The position numbers and the translations under genes were made by a program. A stretch of 8,991 bases of DNA from Thermoplasmata archaeon (GTDB lineage Archaea; Thermoplasmatota; JAKEGO01), in NCBI GenBank assembly GCA_022615805.1, contig JAKEGO010000187.1, forward strand, positions 1 to 8,991, given 5' to 3'. Shown here piece by piece: positions 1 to 6,905 of the stretch. Every line of letters starts with the position of its first letter. Within the stretch, counting starts at the first letter, position 1. The notes under the pieces were generated by a model. It worked only from the letters and a program-made list of their open reading frames with translations. It did no database searches and was not told the origin of the DNA.

Positions 1-1723
1 AGCCGAACTTCTCGATGCAGGTCCGGCACTTCCTGCACTTCTCCTGGTCGACCCGGTGGGGTACTATCTCCTTGCCGATGCTCCGGCGGTGCACGTCCAC
101 CAGGAGGGCGCAGACCATCCTCGGGATCACGACGGCGATCCCTTCGTGCTCGAGGGCGCGGCGGAAGACGTCGATCGTCTCGCTGACGTGATAGGGGTTG
201 ACGACCTCGACGAAATCAATGCCGAGCCCCTCGACCAGCCTCGGTATCTGGACCTTCGGCGCCTTCCCGCCCATGCCGTCCATCGGCGTGCCGGGGTGCG
301 GCTGGTGGCCCGTCATGGCGGTCGTCCCGTTGTCCAGGATTGCCAGGACGAAGTCGTGCCTGTTGTGGACCGCGTTCACGAGCGGCGGGATCCCGGAATG
401 GAAGAAGGTCGAGTCGCCGATCCACGCGATCACCGGCTGGTCGAGGACCTTGGAGAGTCCGCATGCTGTGCCGATCGACGAACCCATGCATATCTCGACG
501 TCGGCGACCTCCAGCGGGGGCAGCATGCCGAGGGTGTAGCATCCGATATCCATGGGGTAGACCGCCTTGCCCTTCGAAGCCACCTTCGCAGCGTAGAACG
601 TCGCCCGGTGCGGGCACCCCGGGCAGAGGTTCGGCGGCCTGCTCGGGACCTTCAGGGGGACCTCGGGCGGTGCGAACGCCTCGTACTCGAGCCCCAGGGC
701 GGACGATATGCCCCTCTCGACGATGTCGACGTCGTACTCGAACATTCGCGGGAAATGGCCGTCCGCCTTGCCATTGACGGGCGTGGACAGCCCGGCGTCA
801 TGGGCTATGGCCTTGACCTGCTCCTCGAGATATGGTTCGAGCTCCTCCACGACGATGACCCGCTCGACGCCGGAGACGAAATTCCCGATCGTCCGCCGCG
901 GGAGGGGATGCGACATCCCAAGTCTGAGGAGCCTCGCATCCAGGCCGAGCCTCGGGAGCGCGTCCATGACGTAGGTGGACGACACGCCCGACGCGATGAT
1001 GCCGGTGTCCCCCTCTCCCTCCGCGATGTTGAACGGGCTCCCCTCCGAGGCCTCGGCCGCCCTCGCCATCTGCTGGAGGACCCACGGCCTCCTGAGCCGG
1101 GCCACGGTCGGGACGGTGACGAACCGGCGGGGGTCGCGCGTCCACTCCGCCCTCCTGTGCTCCCCCAGGTCCCCCAGCTTCACGGGGCCGCGGGCGTGGT
1201 TGACCCGGGTCGTGGTCCTGAAGAGGACCGGGAGCTCGAGTTCCTCCGAAAGCGTGAATGCGTGGACCATCATCTCCTTGGCCTCGGCCGGCGTCGAGGG
1301 CTCGAGCATCGGCAGGTTCCCGAACTTCGCGAAGAACCTGTTATCCTGCTCGTTCTGGCTCGAATGGGCGGAGGGGTCGTCGGCCGAGAGCACTACCATG
1401 CCCCCCCTCACACCGGTCGTCGCGAGGGTCATCAGGGCATCTGACGCGACGTTCACCCCTACGTGCTTCATGAAGGCGAACGAGCGGAGGCCGGCCATCG
1501 CCGCACCCGCCGCCACCTCGAGCGCCACCTTCTCGTTGATGGAGTACTCGAAGTAGACGCCAGCCTTCTGGGCTACCTTCTCGAATGTTCCGCCGATCTC
1601 CGAGGACGGCGTGCCCGGGTAGGTCGCCGCGACGTCGACCCCGGCCTCGAGTGCCCCGCGAGCAATCGCCTCGTTCCCCAGGAGGAGGACAGTGGCGCCT
1701 GGGGGGGAAAGGATGTCGGCCAT
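1..1723 (-). CDS. iorA: Indolepyruvate:ferredoxin oxidoreductase alpha subunit (3' end beyond window)
   Basis: Oxidatively decarboxylates aryl pyruvates such as indolepyruvate to acyl-CoA with ferredoxin as acceptor, in aromatic amino acid catabolism; it acts in the cytoplasm with an IorB subunit. Seen: an open minus frame of 574 codons starting ATG at 1723. The N-terminal transketolase-like domain has YPGTPSSEI and the INEKVALE segment. The CPGCPHRATFY motif, the TPP-binding segment GDSTFFHSGIPPLVN (G436 onward) and LDNGTTAMTGHQPHPG are classic IorA. At the edge, C563, C566 and C569 begin a CxxCxxC ferredoxin cluster followed by EKFG, and the next codon starts with T, consistent with the fourth Cys. 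Families run to about 600-650 residues, so about 30-70 residues and probably iorB lie to the left. GAGGT lies 4 nt before the start. Identification is secure; the partner gene is inferred. Confidence 0.95.
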   Translation of the reverse strand, partial: MADILSPPGATVLLLGNEAIARGALEAGVDVAATYPGTPSSEIGGTFEKVAQKAGVYFEYSINEKVALEVAAGAAMAGLRSFAFMKHVGVNVASDALMTLATTGVRGGMVVLSADDPSAHSSQNEQDNRFFAKFGNLPMLEPSTPAEAKEMMVHAFTLSEELELPVLFRTTTRVNHARGPVKLGDLGEHRRAEWTRDPRRFVTVPTVARLRRPWVLQQMARAAEASEGSPFNIAEGEGDTGIIASGVSSTYVMDALPRLGLDARLLRLGMSHPLPRRTIGNFVSGVERVIVVEELEPYLEEQVKAIAHDAGLSTPVNGKADGHFPRMFEYDVDIVERGISSALGLEYEAFAPPEVPLKVPSRPPNLCPGCPHRATFYAAKVASKGKAVYPMDIGCYTLGMLPPLEVADVEICMGSSIGTACGLSKVLDQPVIAWIGDSTFFHSGIPPLVNAVHNRHDFVLAILDNGTTAMTGHQPHPGTPMDGMGGKAPKVQIPRLVEGLGIDFVEVVNPYHVSETIDVFRRALEHEGIAVVIPRMVCALLVDVHRRSIGKEIVPHRVDQEKCRKCRTCIEKFG

Positions 1724-1752
1724 TTCAACCTCAACGGACTATTGCGACCACC

Positions 1753-1760
1753 ATTAAAAG
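1753..1760 (-). promoter_or_regulatory. TATA-like box for iorA
   Basis: On the minus strand the sequence CCTTTTAATGG stands out from GC-rich surroundings, with an A-rich stretch (ACAAAAT) just upstream that could serve as BRE. Its centre is about 33 nt before the iorA ATG at 1723. With the usual archaeal spacing of about 25 nt, transcription would start near 1730, leaving a very short leader. The GAGGT at 1728-1732 would then sit at or partly outside the transcript, so translation may be nearly leaderless. No transcript data support this. Confidence 0.5.
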
Positions 1761-1788
1761 GATTTTGTCCCGAATGCGGCTTCCTGGA

Positions 1789-1845
1789 CGTCGCCTCGAG
1801 GCGTCGCCACCTTCGCATATCGGCCGTGCCCGCCCTCCCGGGCGG
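1789..1845. repeat. GC-rich palindromes between divergent promoters
   Basis: A perfect 12-bp palindrome, CGCCTCGAGGCG, occupies 1792-1803. It is flanked by two direct copies of CGTCGCC (1789-1795 and 1802-1808). A second inverted repeat, CCGCCC-TCCC-GGGCGG, occupies 1830-1845. Both lie between the two outward-facing TATA-like boxes, so a shared operator is possible. In GC-rich DNA such palindromes also arise by chance, and the CTCGAG core is common here. Confidence 0.3.
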
Positions 1846-1887
1846 ACGCCTCGTGCCCGTGTCGTCCCACGCCCTCAACAATCGTTA

Positions 1888-1894
1888 TTTTATA
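1888..1894 (+). promoter_or_regulatory. TATA-like box for the ATPase-CBS-antiporter unit
   Basis: TTTTATA, within TTATTTTATA at 1885-1894, is the AT-rich element before the plus-strand unit. Its centre is only about 20 nt before the ATG at 1912, so transcription probably starts at or just after that codon. This implies either a leaderless mRNA beginning at 1912 or use of a downstream ATG. Confidence 0.5.
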
Positions 1895-1911
1895 CGACGA
1901 ACACTTTATCA

Positions 1912-2670
1912 ATGACATCGGGGAAGCCGGCCGAGCGCCTGCGGACCCCGCACGTTCGGATGGGTGTCGGAATGACGTACAGGATGAACATCAAGCCCGT
2001 GGACGAACTGATCGACATACCCGCAGGTACGAACGTCATGGTCGACGGCCCTGCGATGATCGGCAAGGGGGTCTTCGCGAGGAACATCGCATACGCATCG
2101 ATGAGGTCCGGCCAGGCGGCGGTGATCATCTCCGCCAAGGAGACCGCCAACGACATCATCCGATGGTACGAGGCGCACGGCGTGGACATGCCCGCCCTCT
2201 CGGCCCACTGGGGCATAATCGATTGCGTCTCCTACTCGCTCAAGATCCCGGACGAGCGCGAGGCGGACACGCCCAACGTGAAGTACATCGACGGGACCGT
2301 TAACCTCACGAAGATAATATACCACCTCGAGAAGATGGTGGTCGCCTTCAGGGCGCGCGGGACCGAGGAGGTCGTCGTCGTCATCGACTCGCTGTCCGTC
2401 TTCCTGATGTACCTCCCGCTCCAGCCACTTTTCACCTTCCTCCACATCCTCACGGGGAAGGTGCGCGAGTGGGGCGGCTTCAGCGTTGCGATAATCGACA
2501 GCGACATGCACGACCACCAGGCCCTCAGCACGCTCAAGCAGGTCTTCCACGGAGTCATCGAGCTACGATTCCAGGGGGAAGAAACCGCCGTGCGCGCGGT
2601 GGGCCTCTCGGCCAGCCCGACGCCATGGTTCCGTTTCAAACGGGGCCCCCCCTCGGTAAAAGGGGGATAG
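1912..2670 (+). CDS. KaiC/RAD55-like RecA-superfamily ATPase with atypical Walker A
   Basis: A 252-residue single-domain protein resembling archaeal KaiC-like ATPases. Seen: VDELIDIPAG before the P-loop matches the usual LDELLGGGIP region. The P-loop is GPAMIGKG (46-53), where the family has GPPGTGKT, so the Lys is kept but the Ser/Thr that coordinates Mg is Gly. VIISAKE (71-77) aligns with the family VTFEE strand and keeps one of the two acidic residues. VVVVIDSLS (154-162) is a clear Walker B. Known: these proteins are often nucleotide-dependent regulators. Inferred: ATP may be bound but hydrolysis may be weak. The start is uncertain: ATG 1912 fits a leaderless mRNA, while ATG 1972 has GGGTG 5 nt upstream and lies just before the conserved fold. 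It is first in a unit with the CBS and antiporter genes (4-nt gap downstream). Substrate and partner are unknown. Confidence 0.75.
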   Translation: MTSGKPAERLRTPHVRMGVGMTYRMNIKPVDELIDIPAGTNVMVDGPAMIGKGVFARNIAYASMRSGQAAVIISAKETANDIIRWYEAHGVDMPALSAHWGIIDCVSYSLKIPDEREADTPNVKYIDGTVNLTKIIYHLEKMVVAFRARGTEEVVVVIDSLSVFLMYLPLQPLFTFLHILTGKVREWGGFSVAIIDSDMHDHQALSTLKQVFHGVIELRFQGEETAVRAVGLSASPTPWFRFKRGPPSVKGG

Positions 2671-2674
2671 CCCG

Positions 2675-3172
2675 ATGCCCTCGCCCGATGGAGCGGACGA
2701 TACTCCGATAAGGCAATTCCTGCAGTTGACGGCCAGCGGGGCCATGAACGACCGGATGTCGGAGGTCCCGGTCCTGGAGGCAGACAGCGACCTCGACTCG
2801 GTGCTCTCCGTGCTGAGGGCGGGAAACCACGTCTGGATCGTTGAGGACAAGAAGGGCATGAGGCTCCTCGGCGTGATCGAACTGGTCGAGGTGCTCCGCT
2901 ACTTCCTCCCGCCGGAGGACCTGGGCGTGTCCTTCCCGTCCCTCGATATCACGATGCGGAGCTTCCACCGGAGGACCAAACCCGCCGCCAGGGACATCAT
3001 GGACGATGCTGTGTCATGCGACCCCGGGATGCAGCTGCGCGAGGTGATCAAGCGCATGGTCCGGCTGAAAGTGAGGCGCATCGCCGTCACAGGCGAGGGG
3101 GGCCAGCTCATGGGCGAGATAACGCAGAAGGGCCTCATCCAGCAGTTCTATCTGTATTACAGGTACAGGTGA
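2675..3172 (+). CDS. CBS-domain pair protein, putative regulator
   Basis: A 165-residue cytoplasmic protein consisting of little more than two CBS repeats. The first spans about residues 24-80, with PVLEADSDLDSVLSVL, the strand HVWIVED and LLGVIEL. The second spans about 104-160, with ARDIMDDAVSCDPGMQLREVI, RRIAVTGEGG and LMGEIT. Known: CBS pairs usually bind adenine nucleotides or S-adenosylmethionine and regulate attached or partner proteins, including transporters. The gene begins 4 nt after the ATPase stop, with GGGGGAT at 2662-2668 as ribosome site, and ends 4 nt before the antiporter start. Inferred: it may gate the antiporter or sense nucleotides together with the ATPase. No extra catalytic domain, signal peptide or membrane segment is visible. 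The C-terminus (FYLYYRYR) is aromatic and basic. Ligand unknown. Confidence 0.85.
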   Translation: MPSPDGADDTPIRQFLQLTASGAMNDRMSEVPVLEADSDLDSVLSVLRAGNHVWIVEDKKGMRLLGVIELVEVLRYFLPPEDLGVSFPSLDITMRSFHRRTKPAARDIMDDAVSCDPGMQLREVIKRMVRLKVRRIAVTGEGGQLMGEITQKGLIQQFYLYYRYR

Positions 3173-3176
3173 GACG

Positions 3177-4679
3177 GTGTCCCAGGCGTTCGCCTTCCTG
3201 CTTGCCTACGTGGGCTTCGCCCTCATCTCCTCGAAGGTGCTCGCATACCTGCTGGAGCGGAGGGGCGTCCCGAGCGTCCTTGCCGAGGTGGTCCTCGGGG
3301 TGTTCATGGGGATGTATGTGATCGGACGTTTCCCGCCGTTCGATCGCTTCATGGCACGGCCAGAGTTCGCCATCCCCTTCGACGTCATCGCCCACATGGG
3401 CATCCTGTTCCTCCTGTTCATCGCGGGGATGGAGATCGACCCGATGAAACTGGTGAGGACCGGCCCGGCGACGCTCCTCACCTCCGCGGGCGGCGTCGTC
3501 GTGCCTTTGGCCTTCGGGCTGGTCGCCGGGCTGGCGCTGGGTTTCTCCTGGAGGGAGAGCCTCGTCATCGGCGTGATCCTTACGGCCACCAGCATCGGTA
3601 TAACCGTCCGCACGTTCCTCCGCATGGGGATACTCGACACGGAGGTCGGCGCCGTCTCCCTGAGCGCATCGATAATCGACGACTTCGTGGGCATCTTCCT
3701 GATCATCCTCATCGTTGATTCGAGCCCGGTACCGGTCCTCGCCGGAATGCTCCTCGTCTTCGTCGGGCTGTCCCTGCTCATGAAGGGGCTCATGCCGGGA
3801 GTGATGAAGGCTGCGGAGAGGGTGAGCCAGGAGGGCGGGACCCTCGCGTTCGTCATAGGCCTCATGTTCCTGATGGCGGCTCTCGCGGAGTTCACCCTCG
3901 CGGCCGCGATCGAGGGCGCGTTCGTCATGGGGGTCCTGCTCAGGATGATGCCCGGGACCAAGACCATCCGCCGCGATGTCCAGGTCATCGGATACGCCAT
4001 GTTCATCCCGCTGTTCTTCATCTACGTCGGGACATTGATAGACCCTCTCGTCTTCGCGGACCTCGACGTGCTGGTGGTCGCCGCCGTCATCCTCGTCGCC
4101 GGCGTCGCGGGCAAGATCATCGGCAAGGTCATCGGCGCCCGGCTCTGCGGCTTCGGCCGCGACAAGGCGTTCTTCATCGGCGTCGCCTCGATCCCACGCA
4201 TGGAGATCGCCCTCGTGACGCTCATGATCGCCGTCCGCGCCGATGCGATAGCCGACGACCGCGTCAAGACGCTGATCGCCGCCGTAATGGTCCTCGTGAT
4301 CGTGACGACGCTCACCACCCCCCTGTTGCTCGCAAGGCTATGGCACGAGGATATGGCCGATGTGCCACCCGGCCGAAAAGGGCGGCGACCGCCGCGGAAA
4401 GGCCCGGCAGGCGGTGGCCGGGGCGACATGTCCCGCTCGAAGGGTCGGTCGCGCCATCGTGGGGCCGCTCACCGTTCCAGGTCGAGGATCGCGGTCCGCT
4501 CGAGCGCTTCCATGGTCCCGTCGACGATGTCCTCCACGGGCGAGCCCCTCAGACCGAACCGCTCCATGACCGCCCGCATGGCGGCCTCCGCACCGTCCCC
4601 CCAGGCAAGGAGGACGTTGTCGTCGCAGGGCGTCGCCCTCTCCAGTGCGACGTCGATCCCCCGTTCCGCCAGCAGATAG
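3177..4679 (+). CDS. KefB-type cation/proton antiporter (CPA2-like) with extended C-terminal frame
   Basis: Membrane antiporter of the Na+/H+ exchanger fold, presumably exchanging Na+ or K+ for H+. Start is GTG 3177 with AGGTGAG 4 nt upstream, overlapping the preceding stop. About twelve hydrophobic segments fill residues 3-388. Diagnostic motifs are MGILFLLFIAGMEID (74-88), the double Asp IIDDFVG (D168, D169) typical of ion-binding helices, AAAIEGAFVMGVLL (242-255) and IPRMEIALV (R341, E343). Usual core length is about 380-400 residues, reached at ARLWHEDMAD (386-395). The frame then stays open for about 105 more residues, a basic, Ser/Arg/Pro-rich tail, to a TAG at 4677-4679. The last 211 bp are antisense to the Cgi121-like gene. 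The tail has no recognisable domain and may be fortuitous read-on after loss of an earlier stop. No attached TrkA-N domain is seen; the adjacent CBS gene may be its regulator. Ion specificity cannot be read from sequence. Confidence 0.85.
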   Translation: MSQAFAFLLAYVGFALISSKVLAYLLERRGVPSVLAEVVLGVFMGMYVIGRFPPFDRFMARPEFAIPFDVIAHMGILFLLFIAGMEIDPMKLVRTGPATLLTSAGGVVVPLAFGLVAGLALGFSWRESLVIGVILTATSIGITVRTFLRMGILDTEVGAVSLSASIIDDFVGIFLIILIVDSSPVPVLAGMLLVFVGLSLLMKGLMPGVMKAAERVSQEGGTLAFVIGLMFLMAALAEFTLAAAIEGAFVMGVLLRMMPGTKTIRRDVQVIGYAMFIPLFFIYVGTLIDPLVFADLDVLVVAAVILVAGVAGKIIGKVIGARLCGFGRDKAFFIGVASIPRMEIALVTLMIAVRADAIADDRVKTLIAAVMVLVIVTTLTTPLLLARLWHEDMADVPPGRKGRRPPRKGPAGGGRGDMSRSKGRSRHRGAAHRSRSRIAVRSSASMVPSTMSSTGEPLRPNRSMTARMAASAPSPQARRTLSSQGVALSSATSIPRSASR

Positions 4680-4891
4680 AGGAGCACCTCCACCTCGACG
4701 GTCCTCGCCCTGCCATCGCCCCGGGCGATGGCGCGCTCCGCGTGCTCGACGGCCGAGACGGCGTGAAGGCGACCGTGGACGGAAGCGGTCGGCACCACCA
4801 GGAAAGAGCATCCGGACCGCGCCGACAGTTCGGACAGGACGTCCCTCCACCCCCGGGGGACCGGCCCGCAACGGCGCGCGATGAGGTCCAA
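4469..4891 (-). CDS. cgi121: Cgi121-like KEOPS complex subunit
   Basis: Predicted Cgi121 subunit of KEOPS, the complex that transfers threonylcarbamoyl to A37 of ANN-decoding tRNAs (t6A); archaeal Cgi121 binds tRNA and contacts Bud32. The 140-residue length is typical. The main support is the family core VEVEVLLYLLAERGIDVALE (65-84) followed by the strand NVLLAWGD (92-99), matching the usual EVLLYxxGERQIxxAL pattern. The Gln of ERQI is Gly here (ERGI). Start is TTG 4891: no in-frame ATG exists before the conserved core, and GAGGAG (4898-4903) lies at an ideal 6-nt spacing, overlapping the end of pcna. It follows pcna by 3 nt, so co-transcription is likely. Its last 211 bp overlap the antiporter frame tail to tail. 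Other KEOPS genes are not in the window. The call rests on motif recall, not a search. Confidence 0.75.
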   Translation of the reverse strand: MDLIARRCGPVPRGWRDVLSELSARSGCSFLVVPTASVHGRLHAVSAVEHAERAIARGDGRARTVEVEVLLYLLAERGIDVALERATPCDDNVLLAWGDGAEAAMRAVMERFGLRGSPVEDIVDGTMEALERTAILDLER

Positions 4892-4894
4892 GTC

Positions 4895-5644
4895 CTACTC
4901 CTCGATCCTCGGCGCGAGGAGGTAGAGGACCTCGCCCTTCCCCTCGGCAACCGGGAAGACCATCTTCATGGGGTACTCCTTTCCGAGATAAATGCGGACG
5001 GGGTCCTTCGTCTGGATGGCCTTGACCATCGCGGAGAAATAGTCGAGCGAGAAGAGGCTCCTCATCATCTCCGGCGCCTTGATCTCCACGAGCTCGTCCG
5101 GTCCGAGCACGAGCTCGGCGGAGTCCCGGTCGCCGGTCGCCGAGATCGTGAACCTGTCCTTCTCGGCGGTCAGGGCGACATGCTCCGAGACGGTCTCGGA
5201 CGCCTTGATGCCCCTCGTGAGCTCGGCTAGCGGTATCACGACGTAGGATTCGAGGTTCAGCTGGGGCACCTTGGGGTCGGACATACCGGCAAGGTCGAGC
5301 AGCGCCATCTCCTTCTTGAGGTTCCCCATGGTCGCGACGAGCCGGTTCTTGTCCCCATCGAACCGCATCTCGATCACGTCCCCGGAGCCGCCGAGCTTCA
5401 GGAGGTCCTTGAGCTTCTCGACCTCGATGGCGAAGGCCATGTCCTTCGCCTCGAACCTCTCGAAGGCGCCGGGCTCCAGGTCCATGACGAGCATGGCCAC
5501 GTGCGCCGGGTCGACGGCCTTGATGCTGATGCCCGAGGGCGTTACGTTGAACTTGACCTCCTCGACGAGAGTGGAGATGACCCCCACCATCTCCTTTAAT
5601 ACGTCCATCTTCACGGATACTTCGAACACTGTATTGCCCCCCAT
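4895..5644 (-). CDS. pcn: Archaeal PCNA sliding clamp
   Basis: DNA polymerase sliding clamp, a homotrimeric ring that tethers polymerase, FEN1, ligase and other PIP-box proteins to DNA. The 249 residues match the usual archaeal length of about 245-250. Seen: an N-terminal FEVSVKMDVLKEMVGVISTLV helix region, the family signature IKAVDPAHVAMLVMDL, LLKLGGSGDVIEM in the first lobe, VPQLNL in the interdomain connector, and the conserved C-terminal LLAPRIEE where clients dock. No insertion or missing lobe is visible. ATG 5644 is preferred; a TTG immediately upstream (5645-5647) would add one residue. GAGGT is only 2-3 nt from the ATG, so the ribosome site is tight. It has its own TATA box, and the Cgi121-like gene follows 3 nt later. 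The strand and long spacer separate it from trm1. Confidence 0.97.
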   Translation of the reverse strand: MGGNTVFEVSVKMDVLKEMVGVISTLVEEVKFNVTPSGISIKAVDPAHVAMLVMDLEPGAFERFEAKDMAFAIEVEKLKDLLKLGGSGDVIEMRFDGDKNRLVATMGNLKKEMALLDLAGMSDPKVPQLNLESYVVIPLAELTRGIKASETVSEHVALTAEKDRFTISATGDRDSAELVLGPDELVEIKAPEMMRSLFSLDYFSAMVKAIQTKDPVRIYLGKEYPMKMVFPVAEGKGEVLYLLAPRIEE

Positions 5645-5675
5645 CAACCTCGTGTCGTCCTCATAGGGCAGGCCC

Positions 5676-5688
5676 TATATATTTTTAA
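5676..5688 (-). promoter_or_regulatory. TATA box for pcna
   Basis: The minus strand reads TTAAAAATATATA, the most AT-rich stretch in the window. Its centre is about 37 nt before the pcna ATG, predicting a transcript start near 5656 and a leader of about 12 nt that still contains GAGGT. A strong promoter would fit a clamp gene. Confidence 0.7.
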
Positions 5689-5739
5689 CGTAAATCGCCC
5701 GCGCTCGCCCCCTCGTCCATCCACAGCCCACGCCGCCGG

Positions 5740-5808
5740 GCCATCGCCGATGGCTCCTGTCCCACCCGTGCGACCGCTCCGCTGAGGCCCAGCGATCCCA
5801 CTTGTGGG
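5740..5808 (-). other. Spacer hairpins between trm1 and pcna
   Basis: Two inverted repeats lie downstream of the trm1 stop: CCCAC-TT-GTGGG at 5797-5808, 5 nt past the stop, and GCCATC-GCC-GATGGC at 5740-5754. Neither is followed by a clear T-run on the minus strand, so they are only candidate 3'-end structures. Nothing else was recognised in 5690-5813. Confidence 0.3.
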
Positions 5809-5813
5809 GGTGG

Positions 5814-6905
5814 TCACCTCGCGGCTCCCGACGCGAACGCCTCCCCCGCCTCCTCGAAGGTGGCGTCGGTCTTGAACCCCGTGGGCGAGAAGTGCGTGGG
5901 CGAGGCCGAGAACCCCGCATCCCGGAGGGTCTGGACGGCGTCGACGAGCCGGGGTATGAGCCCGCCGAGGCGCGATCCGAACTCGTCCGTGTTGAAGTGG
6001 TACGGGACCTGGTCCACCTCCTCTAGCAGGAGGGCGACGAGCCACTCGGTCCTCTCGGATACGGGCCTCATCCGTCCGATCAGGGTCCTGTCGCCCAGCG
6101 GGCCGGTCCAGATGGGCCCGGTGAGTCCTCTCGCGGGATCCTCCTGGACCCACCGCTCCCCCGTCTCCTGGCGGTATCCCACGTAGCCGAGGCTCCCGAG
6201 CAGGGCATCGGACCTCCTGCTGCCGGACTCCACATGGAAGACCGCCCGGTAGAAGTGCTCCTCCGCAAAGGCGATGAGCGGCCGCGCCGCCCTTTCCTGC
6301 TCCGCGAACCGGCGGACGACGTAGGATACGAGGGCCCTGACACCAACCTCGTGGCGGAAGGGCGTCTTCTCCGTCTGGATGCCATAGCGCCTCCTGCTGG
6401 CGGCAGGGTAGGTCCCGCAGAGCACGGCCGTGTCCGTGGCCGTGAAGCCCACGGTGCCCCGGTGACGGACGGTGGCGACGGTGAACGGGAGGAAGGGCAC
6501 CGGCGAACCGAAGGGGTCGACGTCGATGTGGTCGTAGCTTCCGGAGTCCAGGGCGCGGTGCGCTGGCCTGCGCATGACCCGGGCGCTGAGGCCGTTGATG
6601 CGGAGGTTGCGGCGGATGTACCTCGTCGCGAGAGGGTTGATGTCGTTGAGCGACATCGACCACTCGGCCCGGACCTCGTTGAGGAGCCTGATGCCGGAAG
6701 CGCCAGTCCCGGCGAGGAGGTCCATCGCATCGAGGTTCCGCCTCTCGAGCGCCCGGAACAGAGAGACGTTCATGTCGCGGACCGCGACAGCGACCGGATT
6801 GTAGAAGACGGGCATGCTTGAATCGCCCGGACCTGAGGCATCTCCGGGGTCCGGGACGACGAGACGAGTGGCGCCCTCCCGCACCTCGACGTCGGGTTGC
6901 CCCAT
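5814..6905 (-). CDS. trm1: tRNA (guanine26-N2)-dimethyltransferase Trm1
   Basis: SAM-dependent enzyme forming m2G/m2,2G at position 26 of tRNA. Seen, in order: PVFYNP (32-37) and the RD of VAVRDM, the SAM-binding LLAGTGASGIR (63-73), the acidic NDIN (87-90), the catalytic-type DVDPFGSP (128-135), ATDTAVLCG (156-164), RRYG, HEVGVRAL (185-192), GPIWTGPLGD (263-272) and HFSPTGFKTDATFEE near the C-terminus. Length is 363 residues, in range for archaeal Trm1. The protein has a single Cys (C163), and the segment 245-263, where many relatives carry a four-Cys zinc site, has none. ATG 6905 is preferred; the GTG just before it would add one residue. The start overlaps the NTPase stop as TGATG, with GAGGGGGAG just upstream, implying translational coupling. 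The N-terminal 30 residues, rich in Gly, Asp and Pro, are less conserved. Confidence 0.95.
   Translation of the reverse strand: MGQPDVEVREGATRLVVPDPGDASGPGDSSMPVFYNPVAVAVRDMNVSLFRALERRNLDAMDLLAGTGASGIRLLNEVRAEWSMSLNDINPLATRYIRRNLRINGLSARVMRRPAHRALDSGSYDHIDVDPFGSPVPFLPFTVATVRHRGTVGFTATDTAVLCGTYPAASRRRYGIQTEKTPFRHEVGVRALVSYVVRRFAEQERAARPLIAFAEEHFYRAVFHVESGSRRSDALLGSLGYVGYRQETGERWVQEDPARGLTGPIWTGPLGDRTLIGRMRPVSERTEWLVALLLEEVDQVPYHFNTDEFGSRLGGLIPRLVDAVQTLRDAGFSASPTHFSPTGFKTDATFEEAGEAFASGAAR

Noticed and set aside
56..1444. Long plus-strand frame of 462 codons
   Set aside because: It is antisense to iorA, whose translation carries unmistakable family motifs; the plus frame gives low-complexity Arg/Asp/His-rich sequence.
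4340..5230. Plus-strand frame of 296 codons across the Cgi121-like and pcna genes
   Set aside because: Antisense to two genes with clear family motifs, and no recognisable domain of its own.
5644..5664. Six-codon upstream frame (MRTTRG) whose TGA overlaps the pcna ATG
   Set aside because: The TATA box predicts transcription from about 5656, downstream of this ATG, so it is probably not transcribed.
6234..6821. Plus-strand frame of 195 codons
   Set aside because: Antisense shadow of trm1 with Arg/Asp/Val-rich, domain-free sequence.
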